From Spirogloea muscicola (lineage: Eukaryota; Streptophyta; Zygnematophyceae; Spirogloeales; Spirogloeaceae), in contig WELB01000083.1 of NCBI GenBank assembly GCA_009602725.1, positions 545,221-573,592 on the forward strand: a stretch of DNA of 28,372 nucleotides. The letters run 5' to 3'. The stretch's first letter is position 1. Each line of letters starts with the position of its first letter. This document shows positions 1-9,578 of the stretch, piece by piece. The notes below the pieces were generated by a model, which searched no databases, was not told the DNA's origin, and saw only the letters and a program-made list of their open reading frames with translations. Made by a program: the position numbers and the translations under genes.

Positions 1-2
1 TC

Positions 3-6
<4 letters not shown>

Positions 7-92
<86 letters not shown>
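7..92. repeat. (TC)n microsatellite
   Basis: Uninterrupted TC dinucleotide repeat of about 43 units, followed by three GCTC units and then pyrimidine-rich unique sequence. It is a simple sequence repeat with no coding meaning, and its true length may be affected by assembly. Confidence 0.97.
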
Positions 93-95
<3 letters not shown>

Positions 96-599
96 CGCTC
101 GCTGTCCCCTCCTCTCCAACCGCCCTGGCCCCTTCTCACCCCCCCATTCAGTCGCCTTCTTCTCTCCTCCCTTTCTCTCTCAGTCCCGCTCTGTCCCTGT
201 CTTTCAGTCCTGGTCCTGAAATACCGCCCCCGCAACCTCCCCCGGGCTTCAGCTCCCCCAAGATCCGATCATCGCTTCTTCTATCTAGTGCTCGTTCATC
301 TCCTGCGTCCTACCCGCTTCCCGTCCTCTCTGGACCTTGTCATTATTCTGTGACCTCGCCCTTTGCATACCCCGGCCCCTTTGTAAGAGCTATTTCTACA
401 AACAAGAAGCAGCAATTGCTTCTTGTTTGCATCGGCTCTTCATTTTCCCCTGCAGCAGTCCACGGCCCACGCTTTGCATCTGCGAGCTGGCCATGCTCTA
501 GCAGCCGTCTCTGGCTAGCAGCATGAGGACTGCTTTCCAGCTGCTACATTTTCTGATTTTCTGCTAAGTAGAGGTTACCAAGCAACCATCAATTGTGGT
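93..599. other. Gene-less stretch, C/T-rich, with a small hairpin
   Basis: I see no coding exon here. The first 250 bases are strongly pyrimidine-rich. At 399-429 there is a perfect 13-bp inverted repeat (arms CAAACAAGAAGCA and its complement) around a 5-base loop. The phrase CCCCTTTG(T/C)AAGAGCT occurs just before this hairpin (about 377) and again near 681, so part of this stretch belongs to the repeat material that follows. Confidence 0.6.
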
Positions 600-1500
600 A
601 CTTCCATAGCCTTGTGATTCAGCCCTTTCGGACCCTTGGGACCTTGTCTATAGTCTCCGGGCTGGCCTTTTTATCCTTCGCCCCCTTTGCAAGAGCTTAC
701 TTTTACCAACAAGAAGCAGCTATTCCAAAGAAGTGGCTCTCCCAATAGGCTCTCCCGAAATAGGGGCAAGGGCTGTGAGAAGCCAGCCCGAAAAGAATTG
801 ACAAAGGTTCGAAGGGGCCAAATGACGGAGGGGCCTCAAGCCACAATGACGCAGGGGCCTGAAGATGCAAAGGGCTTCTCTCTTATCTATGAGTGGTCCA
901 TCCTGCACCCGTTCTGACATAAGCGCTTTAGGCCCCTCCGTCACTTGGCCCCTTTCGAAATGAAGGGCTCGCCCATTGAGGATAGGGGCTGGGAAAAGCC
1001 AGCCCACAAAAGAATGAATAAAGGACGAGAAGGGGCCAGGGGGCCAGAAGGGGCCCCTTGCGAGCCTTCGTCACTTCTTTTCGTGTTGGTTTTACATAGC
1101 CCCTTGCCCCCAGTAAGAAAGTGCTCGCCCATAGAGAGAGTCACCTCTTCTCGCTCTCGCTTGTAGCTGTGTGGTTTAAGCGTTTTCCAGCCCCTTCGGA
1201 CCTTGTTCAAAAGGTTTTGGGCTAATCTGGGCTGACCTCTCCCAGCCACCGCCATCTCCTGGTAGCGTCTTTCTCTCCTGGAAGCGAGCAAGCGCGGCCA
1301 GATTAACCGGTGGCTGGGAGAGGCCAGCCCAAAAGAATGGACAAGGTCTGAAGGAGTCGGAGTGCTAAGGACTGAGACAGCAGTAAGCGAACTCTCACTG
1401 GAAGCTTCTACTTCTTCAGTTTCTGAAGAAGTTCTTTTTTGGGCTGGCTTTGCCAGCTCCTCTTCTCTATGGGCGCGCACTTCTTCTTCTTCTTCAGCTT
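600..1500. repeat. Nested cluster of a dispersed repeat family
   Basis: At least four copies, in both orientations, of one short repeat lie here. The core reads approximately GGCTGnGAGAnGCCAGCCC followed by AAAAGAATTGACAAGGTTCGAAGGGGC. Plus-strand copies are at about 771-820, 986-1037 and 1305-1360; minus-strand copies at about 1183-1240 and, partially, 1436-1475. The 726-868 copy matches the reverse complement of 8237-8378 over its whole length, with a 15-base duplication near its start. The long open frame on the minus strand (941-1516) runs through these repeats, resembles no protein I know, and is treated as repeat-derived. Termini and target-site duplications could not be fixed by eye. 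Confidence 0.8.
1286..1397 (+). repeat. Dispersed repeat copy, twin of 28127-28238
   Basis: This 112-base segment matches 28127-28238 with a single substitution (ACCGG here, ACTGG there). It contains the core GGCCAGCCCAAAAGAATGG shared by about ten other copies in the window. The near identity over nearly 27 kb, while other copies are much more diverged, implies recent transposition, duplication or gene conversion. Confidence 0.93.
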
Positions 1501-1740
1501 GCATTCGCACTGTCACCTACCTAGTCACCCGATAGCATAGGGCATCGCTCGATGTAGCCCCAATGTTTGCGCTAGCTTTTGCCGGAACATTGTATTTGGC
1601 TTCTCATTTGACCGCCCTATTATCTCATGCGCGGCGCGCCGCCTTTGCTCTTTTCGTCGAGAGGGCTCGGCTCAGCAGCCGTGTCAGCACTTGCTGAGGA
1701 AACGCGAATGGAAGGGCCAGGAGAGCGAGGGGCGGTGCCG

Positions 1741-1889
1741 CGTCAAGGTTGCGTCGGCTTTGCGTCAAACCGCCGGGCACGCCGCGAACGTGGGGCGCGA
1801 CGTCGCGGCCGTGACGTCGGCTGGCTGGCGTCACGCCGTGACGCCTGCTCTCGCCGTCAAAGTACAGTGACGTAGCCCGAGGCCTGACG
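1741..1889. promoter_or_regulatory. TGACG/CGTCA motif cluster in a GC-rich block
   Basis: Eight TGACG pentamers (either strand) fall within 149 bases: 1741, 1763, 1812, 1829, 1839, 1855, 1868 and 1885. The one at 1812 extends to TGACGTC. TGACG is the core of as-1/CRE-type elements bound by TGA-class bZIP factors (established for plants). The block 1620-2000 is GC-rich and also holds a perfect ACCACGTGGT G-box palindrome at 1985-1994. It is unclear whether it serves the WRKY gene 1.4 kb downstream or something unseen to the left. Promoter function is inference. Confidence 0.5.
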
Positions 1890-1999
1890 GCAGCCGTCCC
1901 GTTTGCCTCGCGGGCGTCCAGTCAAACGGCCGGCCCCATGGCGACTCGGCGGCCCGCCTCGCTCACGTAGTCCCCCGACAAGCGACCACGTGGTACTTG

Positions 2000-2640
2000 C
2001 AAGGTGCCAGGTGGCGTGCTCAGAGGGCACGGCTGCTGTGCTGGAGTGCTAGGCGTACCCAAAGACAAGATTTAGGCGGTGACTGTGAAAGTGAAGTAGC
2101 TCCCGGGCAGCCCAAGAAATCGGAGCTCTGCAAGGGGGGCGAGGGCTGTGAAAAGCGCATGTTCACAGCCAAAGAGAAGCGTGCGTGGAGCTGAAAAAGC
2201 TACAAATCTAAACTAAACACGACGAGCAAAAGCGGCTCCTTGAAAGGTGTCGTTAGCAAGCCGAGTGAGGCAGGCCCTAGGGCGCTTCCACCAAAAGGCA
2301 GTTGAGGGCGGGCTCCGCTGCCGTCTCTCACCTGCGGCCAGCCCTGGCGACGGTCCTCGCATAGTTTAGCAACAAAATTATAAGAACCCAGGCAAGTAAC
2401 AATCAGTGGGGAAGTCGACTGCTGTTCGCCAACCCGCTTGGCATACGAGCCGGTCAGCACGTGGAGGCCGCTACTTGATGTTCCAAGACCGGGTCACAGA
2501 CCGCAAGCCTGCTGCCACCAACCAGAGCTCGCCCAGCTTTCCAGTGCAGAGCATGGGCGTGAGCGCGCGCGTACGGACAATTACGGACAGATTTAGTGTG
2601 GAGAGGGGCTGAGACGAAAGGGGGGAGGGGACAGGACTGG
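2000..2640. other. Gene-less stretch upstream of WRKY promoter
   Basis: I find no supportable gene. Around 2138-2165 there is a degraded fragment of the dispersed repeat core (GGCGAGGGCTGTGAAAAGC). A donor-like CCGCAG/GTGAGA occurs on the minus strand near 2328, but no partner exon or protein family could be recognised around it. Confidence 0.5.
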
Positions 2641-2647
2641 AGGGCCT

Positions 2648-2857
2648 TTGACCCGGGCGCTGACCGGGAGCTGACGGGGCGGTCCGGTCAAAGGACACGC
2701 CCGGACTCTCGGGCTCTGACCGGGCCGGGGCGCTGACCGAGGGGGGTGCCTGTCACCAGTCAAAGGCCGGCACGCTGACCGGGAGCACGGCACGGGCGGG
2801 GGAGGCCTGTGCGGCGGCACTTAGGGCCCGCGGTGGGGGCGCCGGTCAAAGGGTCAA
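2648..2857. promoter_or_regulatory. W-box cluster upstream of the WRKY gene
   Basis: Five complete W-boxes (TTGACC or TTGACT on either strand) occur in 210 bases: 2648-2653 (+), 2686-2691 (-), 2758-2763 (-), 2844-2849 (-) and 2852-2857 (-). A further TTGACA is at 3072. They are interleaved with a degenerate CGCTGACCGGG minisatellite (near 2659, 2715, 2732 and 2774) that supplies extra TGACC cores. W-boxes are the known target of WRKY domains, and this cluster lies 400-600 bases upstream of the proposed start codon of a WRKY gene. Autoregulation is therefore the natural inference. About 0.2 such hexamers would be expected by chance in this length. Confidence 0.65.
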
Positions 2858-3031
2858 CGGTCAGCCGGGGACCCCGTGCGCAAGGCGACAAGACAAGCGC
2901 GCCACGCCGAGGCGTACGGCCGCTTCGCCGCCCAGCTTGCCGGGCAGCTGCCCGGCCCCTTCCCCCTCTCCTCCCCAACATCTCCCCCCCTCCTCCTCCC
3001 CTTCCTCCCTCCTCCCCCCCCTCCTCCCCCC

Positions 3032-3032
3032 N
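3032..3032. other. Single ambiguous base (N) in poly-pyrimidine tract
   Basis: The only N in the window lies at the end of a C-rich tract (about 2959-3032) between the W-box cluster and the WRKY start. Tract length, and so any reading frame carried across it, is unreliable. This is one reason not to use the in-frame ATG at 2876 as the start. Confidence 0.95.
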
Positions 3033-3201
3033 GCGGGACGGGAAAAGCGGCCTCCGCGCCCCACGTGCCCGTTGACAGTCGGCGGGAGGTGGGCCCCGCT
3101 CCACATCACGGCGCGCCCGGTGGCACCTTCCTCACGTGCCGTTGGCGCCCCCCCGAGAGCTTACCGGTAGCGCCATCTCAAATATCCCGCCTTCGCAGCT
3201 C

Positions 3202-3243
<42 letters not shown>

Positions 3244-3253
3244 TGCCGCCGGC

Positions 3254-6200
3254 ATGAGTCCCCCCCTCTTCGGGAACCCGTCCGGGCCGCGGAGCCCTGC
3301 ATTGGTCCCCCTCGTCGTCGCCGCCGCCTGCGAGCCTACTTGGGCGCCCACCAAGAGGTCCCCCCCGCCGTTCAAGACCCGCTGCACCGGTGCCCGCATG
3401 GAGCCGGCGGCGACGCCCGACGAGCTGTCTGAGTACGAGGTGGCGCTGGTGACGGAGGCCATCCGCTATGTGGAGCGCCAGCGCAGCGGCGGCAGTGGCG
3501 GCAGCGACGGCGCTGAGAGCTCGCCCGGCAGCAGCGGCAGCCAGCCGGACGCCCGCCGCTCCTCGGACCTCGTCAACAAGCTCGCGGCGACGCTCCGCCA
3601 GCTTTCTGCTAAGAAGACGACGGCGGCCCAGGCAGGCGCCTCGACGGATCCTCCTCAGCCGCAGGCCCCGCCGCCGCCCACGACCTCGTCCATGGCTGCC
3701 ACCGCCGGCGGCGCTGGCGCCCGTGAGAGCTTCCTCTCGCTGCCAGACCTGCAGGGCGAGGCCCTGCCGCTGGGGCCCAGCTTCGCGGCGCCGTGGGGGG
3801 ACCTCGCCGGCGGCTTCTCCCTCGGCCCCAGCGGCGGCAGCGGCGGCAGCGGCAGCTTCCGCCTGGAGGACTACCTCGCCACCGGCCCCCCAACCGAGAG
3901 CGTCGCTGCGCCGGCCGCCATAAATCCCACAGCGGCCGCCCCGGCTGCCGCTGCCCAGCCAGCCTTCGCTGCGGCGGCGGCAGCGTCCCCGCCGGCGGCA
4001 GGCAGCTCCCCGTCGCCGCCGTTCCACGGCTTCAACCCGCTCATGGACGGCTACAGCTGGCGGAAGTACGGCCAGAAGCCCATCATTGGCGAGCCGGGCC
4101 ACCTGCGGAGCTACTACCGCTGCACCCAGGCGAGCGGCTCTCTCACTTGCCACTGGCATCACACCGCGATGCTTCGTTACCGAGGACAAGTAGCTGGCTG
4201 AATGTTGTCGTGATCTGAGTCTCTCGGTAGCCCTGGCTCTGGTCATCGAAGACACGCCATAAGCTAGAGCCCAGCTCTGATAGTGGATCTGGATCCACGT
4301 TGCATGTGGCGATACAACTCCAGGCTGACTGCACGGTGAAGAAGATCGTCGAGGGCCCGCGCCACGGTCAGCCGGTCGAGATTGTCTACAAGGGCGTCCA
4401 CAACCACCCGGTCCAGGTCATCAGGTCAGTGCAGCGTGCCACAGGCATTGGCAAATAATTTGCACGTTGCGTCTGAGACTCTTATGTGAGTCACTTCATT
4501 AAATGACTGATGGTGGCGATTCAATTGTGTATGCAATATCTAAGAGAAGTCACCTGTTGGACACACTTTGCAGGCGCATCTCAGTGGTGACGGGAGGCGA
4601 GGTACGCGTCCAGGAGGTGGGGCCGCAAGTGGGTGGCGGCGTCGGTACCAGCGTCGTGAACTACTCCCAGGGCCAGGCCATCGACCTCTCGCCGATGCTG
4701 CAGCCGAAGCGCTCCAGCAGCTTCCATGGGCTGTCGCCAAAGCAGGAGCCAGATTCGGGAACACCTCCCCAGCCCGACAGCGAGCTTGCGCAGCGGCTAG
4801 CGGGAGTCACGGAGCGGCTGGACATCAAGGACGAAGCCCCGGCCTTCACTTTCAGCTTGTCGTCGGTGGCTGACAACCCCCAGGCATACGCATTGCCGCC
4901 GCAGCCAGAGCTCTCGCCACTGCTCTCCAAGCTGCCCATGGCCGACATAGGTGCGCGCGCACCAATGTCGACGTCCAGCCCGCTTGCGCCACCGATGACC
5001 ATGGTGCCAACTCCCGGCTCAGACCCCTATCTCGACTTCCTCCAGACCCTGAAGTCAAAACCAGAGACCACCATGGCACCCCAACCTGCTGGTTTCCAGC
5101 CTCCCGCAGACCCCTCACCACTGACCTATTGGAGGACCAGCAGCTATGGTAGCAGTAGCGGCGGCGCAGTGCCAACAGCCTGTGCAGCTACTCCATTCGC
5201 TCCAGGCTTTCCACTTCAGGGCATGCCGCCGACGCCCACGTTGGGCAACACTTTCGAGGCCTTCCAGACACAGGCCACTGTCCAGCCCATCTCGACTTCT
5301 AACGAGATTCAGCAGAATCAAGTGGCACCGTCAGCCAAGAGCGTCTTCGCATCGGGGCTGAGCGTGGCCCCATCCTCGACATTCCCATCACCAACTGCAT
5401 CTTCGAGCGGGAATGTGAGCTTGAAGGCGGCGCAAATGGTCGTGCGTGACAGCAGTTGGACGCACTTGCCAGATGCCTCAGACTTGAGCTCAACTGGGAT
5501 AGACAGTGGGAGCTCCTCTTGGGAGGGAGTCGACGAGGCCAACAGCCCCAAGCAGGGGGAGCAGCAGCAAGGTGCTTCCTTGACTACGTGAACTACTCCT
5601 ACTGTTGCTTCTTCAGGAGGAGCCTTGGGAACATAATTGCTATTCTGCTGCTTGATACCTTCAGGTTTCTGAAACTCATCTGACCCGTTCTGTGTTGCAT
5701 TCTGTTTCTGCAGCAGGTAGCAGCAAACGAAAGGTTGTAACTGACAAGGATGAAGCCTTGACTGCGCACCCCAGCCCCACGTCACTCAAGTGAGCAACAT
5801 CACCTTCACTTGGACAATGTCTTGCATCAAATCCATGACCAACAGTTTGTAGCACCTGTTTCTTCGACTTGTATTATGGAATTTGAAAGGTGTCAGCTGG
5901 TATCTCAGTAGCATCAATAACGTAAAACCTTAGGTGCCACATCTCTGGTGACTGTGAATCAAGAATGTCAATCTCACAGTGCCGTAAAACTGCCTACTCG
6001 CTTGCAGGAAGGGCAGGTTGATGGATGAAGCAGACCCCGGCTCCGTGAACGAGCGGCTGATTCTGGAGACGATCTGCGGGCCTGACGAAGTCCTGGAGGA
6101 TGGCTTCGACTGGGAAAAGAAGGGCCAGAATACCAGGAAGAGCCCGCGATCCAGGTGAATGCTTGGATGGTCTAGCGAAGCTCCACCTTCTCACACACAA

Positions 6201-6497
6201 CATATTTCACTTAGATAGTGGGAAAGTGAGCTCTCTGCGATGCCGACTTGGTGGACCTAACTAGTGCAAATCCTTCTATTGGCCCTCTGCAGGTCCTACT
6301 TTCGCTGCAAGCAGCCAGGATGCCCAATACGGAAATCAGTTTCACGGTTGCAAGGCGATCCGAGGGTGGTGGTGACCACCTATGAGGGGAAGCACAATCA
6401 CGGCGTTCCCAAAGATGACCAGTCAGGAGCGAGCTTGACCGAGGCGATGCCCCATGCTGAGACTGCCGAGGCTGAGCATCAGCAGTCTTCCGCTTGA
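3254..6497 (+). CDS. Two-domain (group I-like) WRKY transcription factor with degenerate C-terminal domain
   Basis: Predicted nuclear DNA-binding regulator of 800 residues. Exons: 3254-4129, 4324-4424, 4574-5571, 5714-5789, 6008-6154, 6293-6497; all phases agree. Domain 1 (residues about 264-319) has intact WRKYGQK at 269-275 and zinc ligands C-X4-C-X22-H-N-H. Domain 2 (about 713-790) keeps C-X4-C-X23-H-N-H, but the heptapeptide is WEKKGQN (719-725). Intron 1 starts with GC (CAG/GCGAGC), splits domain 1 two residues after its first Cys, and no GT fits. The last intron splits the Arg five residues before the first Cys of domain 2, the conserved R-type position of plant group I C-terminal domains. 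The linker of about 390 residues is Ser/Pro/Gln-rich with several SP/TP sites; SSKRK near 661 may be a nuclear signal. Exon 4 has a tandem CAGCAG acceptor (5711-5716) that could drop one residue. ATG 3254 follows a GCC run; ATG 3398 (752 residues) is the alternative start. Family identity is certain; the exact N-terminus is not. Confidence 0.92.
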
Positions 6498-8002
6498 TCC
6501 CACAAGTCATATCAGGGTCCAGTACCTGATTGTCATTGTAAAGTATTTGTAAACATACATTAGTACAGGGGCTTGTCGGAGGCCTCGCTACCCTTGTCTT
6601 AGAGATACGAGACTTGCCTTAGAAGAATGTTACTTAGACTAACATTCCAAATGCAGAGTCTGATAATGTTGGACATGAACATGACTGCATAATGTCAGTT
6701 ATGTCCAATTTTTAGCGAGCTCAAGGTATCCTTGTCGTTTGCCGTGACACAATAAGAAAGCAGCAGGTTGACAGAAGCACGAAATGCAACGTCCAGCGTT
6801 TCCTTGAAGTTCTCTTGTGAGTCACCTAAATAGCCCCTGGGTAAAATTGAGGCAATTTGGATCCTATGCCCAGTGGTCTATGTGTTCCCCGTGCAACGTT
6901 CTTGACGATGTACTTCATTCGTCATGACGGAATGCACGTCCTGAGCATGGTTGAGACACAGACCGTCTTTGAGGCCCGGGCCTCAAATTGGACAGGAGGG
7001 GTTTCGAGTCGAGCTTGGTTGGGTAATCAGGATGCCACATTACTTCTCTTTTTCTGATTGTCTGTGACTTTGTCTAACTTTGCTGACAAGTCTGCTTTCA
7101 CGAAGCAATGCTTGTGGAGGCTCTGAAGTAAGCTTTCTCTGTGCTGGATGATCCAACAGTTCAGGAAAATTAAAGTCTCCAGGAACTGCTGTATGGTCTT
7201 CTGTGAAGCAAGACAAGGCAAGAAACAGTCGAGCATGCGTCAAATGCCAGGGCCAGCTTTCCTGTTGTCTGCCTGTGTTGACGCTGATGTATGCATGTTT
7301 GGCCGGAACGAAGCTTGACTTCATGCAGTCCACACAATCTACGAAATTGCTATGGACTTGCAAGTTGGCAAAGCCTGATGGCTAACACCCAACATAGTAC
7401 AGTAGCACACTTAACTTTGAATACCAGCACCTTACCATATGATGCTCTGCAGTCAATAAACAGCAGCACCCTAGGCCACCATAAGCTGAACCTCTGGTAT
7501 ACTAATCGGAGTATGTACTTGAAGCTTATTTTGGCGCTCCATGGAAGTGCTTGACGACCTGTTTAGTGAAATACCATGGAGCATATGTGGCTAAGCCTTA
7601 GCAAGTGCAATAATGTTAGGGGCTCAAGCAGTCACATCAAAGACGTCAGGATATCTCGGCCCACGGAAGGAAGCGCAGCAGCGGCTTGTACTTCTTGCTT
7701 CGTCCGGAGACAGACACACAGCACGACAACGAGGTGTACAGAGCTCAGAGGGAGGGACTGCACAAGAAATGATCGATTGAGCGGTATAGCTGCCATGAAT
7801 GACGTTGCAGGCAGGTGTATCCATTGCTGCAACCCACACGAAGGGGTCGACTCCTTGTCTGGGGCCTTCCACAGCCACGCCGCCTCTTGAAAGACCGTTA
7901 ACTTCTTCGTCCTCGCTTGCTTGCTGCGTGTTCTGCAACTTTCCGACTTGGACCATCATTTCCTCCCTTGAGACTGGCTGAACCAGTCTCTTTCTGGCCT
8001 GT
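6498..8002. other. Gene-less region downstream of WRKY
   Basis: The first few hundred bases are probably the WRKY 3' UTR; TGTAA occurs at about 6537 and 6549, but no AATAAA was seen there. The longest open frame (7624-8064, minus, 146 codons) has no recognisable domain and no clear splice partners, so I do not call it. No RNA gene was seen. Confidence 0.55.
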
Positions 8003-8102
8003 GCCAATGACAGCCATCGCCTCTTCTGGAAGAGTGTTGTTCCGTATATCTTCTTCGGAAACAAGAAAGGCTATTTAGTAGAGGGCGATGGCTGTGATTG
8101 GC
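8003..8102. repeat. Imperfect inverted repeat (MITE-like or hairpin)
   Basis: Arms at 8003-8023 (GCCAATGACAGCCATCGCCTC) and 8081-8102 are reverse complements apart from one mismatch and one inserted base, around a spacer of about 57 bases. The phrase AGCCATCGCC, followed by a CTTCTGGAA-like stretch, recurs near 19397, so the arm belongs to a dispersed sequence. No target-site duplication was identified. Confidence 0.6.
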
Positions 8103-8226
8103 AAGCCCCAGAAAATGGACTGAGCAATGTGAAGTGAGCCACGCCATTTCCTGGAAGCGCTTTTACTCCCGGGGATAGTTTACCGGCAGCTAGTCTGTCG
8201 GATGTGAGGCTCCTCACTCGTAAGTA

Positions 8227-8385
8227 CTAAGTGGTCCATCCTCCCCCGTTCTGCCATAGCCTCTTCAGGCCCCGCAGTCGCTGCTTAGCTCGTAGTTTGG
8301 CCCCTTCGAACCTTGTCAATTCTTTTCGGGCTGGCTTCTCACAGCCCTTGCCCCCATTGGGAGAGCCACTTCTTCTTCTTTCTGC
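8227..8385 (-). repeat. Dispersed repeat copy (minus orientation)
   Basis: Read on the minus strand this matches 726-905 well. It has the AAGTGGCTCTCCCAAT start, the GGGCTGTGAGAAGCCAGCCC core at about 8326-8345, the AAGGTTCGAAGGGGCCAAA continuation, and the GGATGGACCAC end that corresponds to GTGGTCCATCC near 893 in the opposite sense. It lies 420-570 bases upstream of the profilin start codon. Confidence 0.85.
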
Positions 8386-8800
8386 TCCCGGTGCAGGTGC
8401 GGGGCGATGGAGATAGGGGACTCGCCCCGTCAAGCCGTGGCATGGACGCTGTGCTAGGATCACCAATATCTCGGCCGTAAGTGCGTGCGCGTCGCACCGT
8501 CGGATGCGCCGCCGGCGGGCCCGATCCGAAGCCGCGGCGGTCTTCGACAGGTCGAGGCACCGCCTCCCTGGCACGACGCTAACAAACTATCCAGAAGTTG
8601 TCGAGGCGATGAAGTGATAACGGTTCGGCTCTGCCAGCATACAAGCGGTAGCGTCTCGCTAAGTCGCCGATAAGAGTAGTTCCCCCCAACTCCACATATA
8701 ACCGCCGCCGCCGGCTGCCGCCGCCGCCGCCGTCGCCAAAGCCGCGGCCAAGGCCGCCGTCGAACCCGCCGCGGGCGCAACCGCCGCTGCCGCGGGAGCC

Positions 8801-9578
8801 ATGTCGTGGCAGTCGTACGTCGATGACCACCTCATGTGCGACCTGCCGGGTGGCGGCATGCTCACCTCGGCCGCCATCCTCGGCCACGACGGTGTCGTGT
8901 GGGCCAAGAGCGACAAGTTCCCCGACGTGAGCGCCGCCGCCGCCTCCGCCGCCGCCGTCGCCGCCGCCGTCCGGCAAAGGAAGGCGTCCTTGGCAACGAT
9001 CGGAAGTGCTGCGGCTGAGGCTTCGCTGCGCGTGGATTGTGCTCGGCCTGGCGGCGTTGCCTTGTAGGTGACGGCGGCGGAGGTGTCGGCCATCATGAGC
9101 GAGTTCAACAACCCCGGCCATCTGGCGACGACGGGCCTCTACCTCGGCGGCGTCAAGTACATGATGGTGGCCGGCGAGGCCGGCGCCGTCCTCCGAGGGA
9201 AGATGGTGCGCCCGCGGAAGCCCTCTCCTGCACCTTCTATACCTGCGCCTTCTATGGCCTGCTATACCTTTAGCCTCTGACGGTACTCGCGTCTCGTTGT
9301 GCTGCGTGTCCAGGGTGCTGGTGGTACGACCGTCAAGAAGACGTCCAGGTCTGCCGCCCAATTCCAGGCCACAGCAGCCGGCGCCAACATCTCAACTACA
9401 TTGCTCAATTATTGCTTATCTTATAATTGCTTACTTAGTGCTTGATCTGCTGATATTGCGCCCTGCTGTGCCGTGCAGCGCCCTCGTCATTGGCATCTAC
9501 GACGAGCCCGTCACTCCTGGCGACTGCAACGTCTGTGTCGAGAACCTCGGTGACTACCTGATTGGCCAGAACCTTTGA
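8801..9578 (+). CDS. Profilin
   Basis: Small actin-monomer-binding protein that promotes filament growth and binds proline-rich ligands and phosphoinositides in the cytosol. Exons 8801-8926, 9068-9205, 9314-9348 and 9479-9578 encode 132 residues, the usual length of plant profilins (131-134). The start [13 protein letters not shown] is the family N-terminus with the conserved Trp3, followed by [14 protein letters not shown], then [49 protein letters not shown] and the terminal [10 protein letters not shown]. All junctions are GT-AG; the first two are phase 0, the third splits AG/C for Ser. The 5' leader is a GCC run, with a TATAA at 8697-8701 about 100 bases upstream and no other in-frame ATG before the start. 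It converges on the EXORDIUM-like gene. The family assignment is secure. Confidence 0.97.

Noticed and set aside
941-1516. 191-codon minus-strand open frame
   Set aside because: It runs entirely through dispersed repeat copies; the same repeat gives similar peptides at 13524, so this is repeat translation and not a gene.
2200-2460. Minus-strand frame with a donor-like CCGCAG/GTGAGA near 2328
   Set aside because: No partner exon, start or family could be found; a single good donor sequence is expected by chance in this length.
2876-3253. Using the in-frame ATG at 2876 as the WRKY start
   Set aside because: The extension crosses an N and a low-complexity C-rich and GCC tract. It lies right after the W-box cluster and shows no protein-like pattern; ATG 3254 or 3398 is more plausible.
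3161-4255. 364-codon minus-strand open frame
   Set aside because: It lies antisense to WRKY exon 1 and is Arg/Gly/Ala low complexity, an artefact of GC-rich coding DNA with few stops.
6990-7045. tRNA-like phrase GGGTTTCGAGTCGAGCTTGG
   Set aside because: It loosely resembles a T-arm, but no matching acceptor, D-arm or anticodon stem could be folded around it.
7624-8064. 146-codon minus-strand open frame
   Set aside because: It has no domain, no splice partners, and overlaps the inverted repeat at 8003-8102. Kept only as a remark in the region description.
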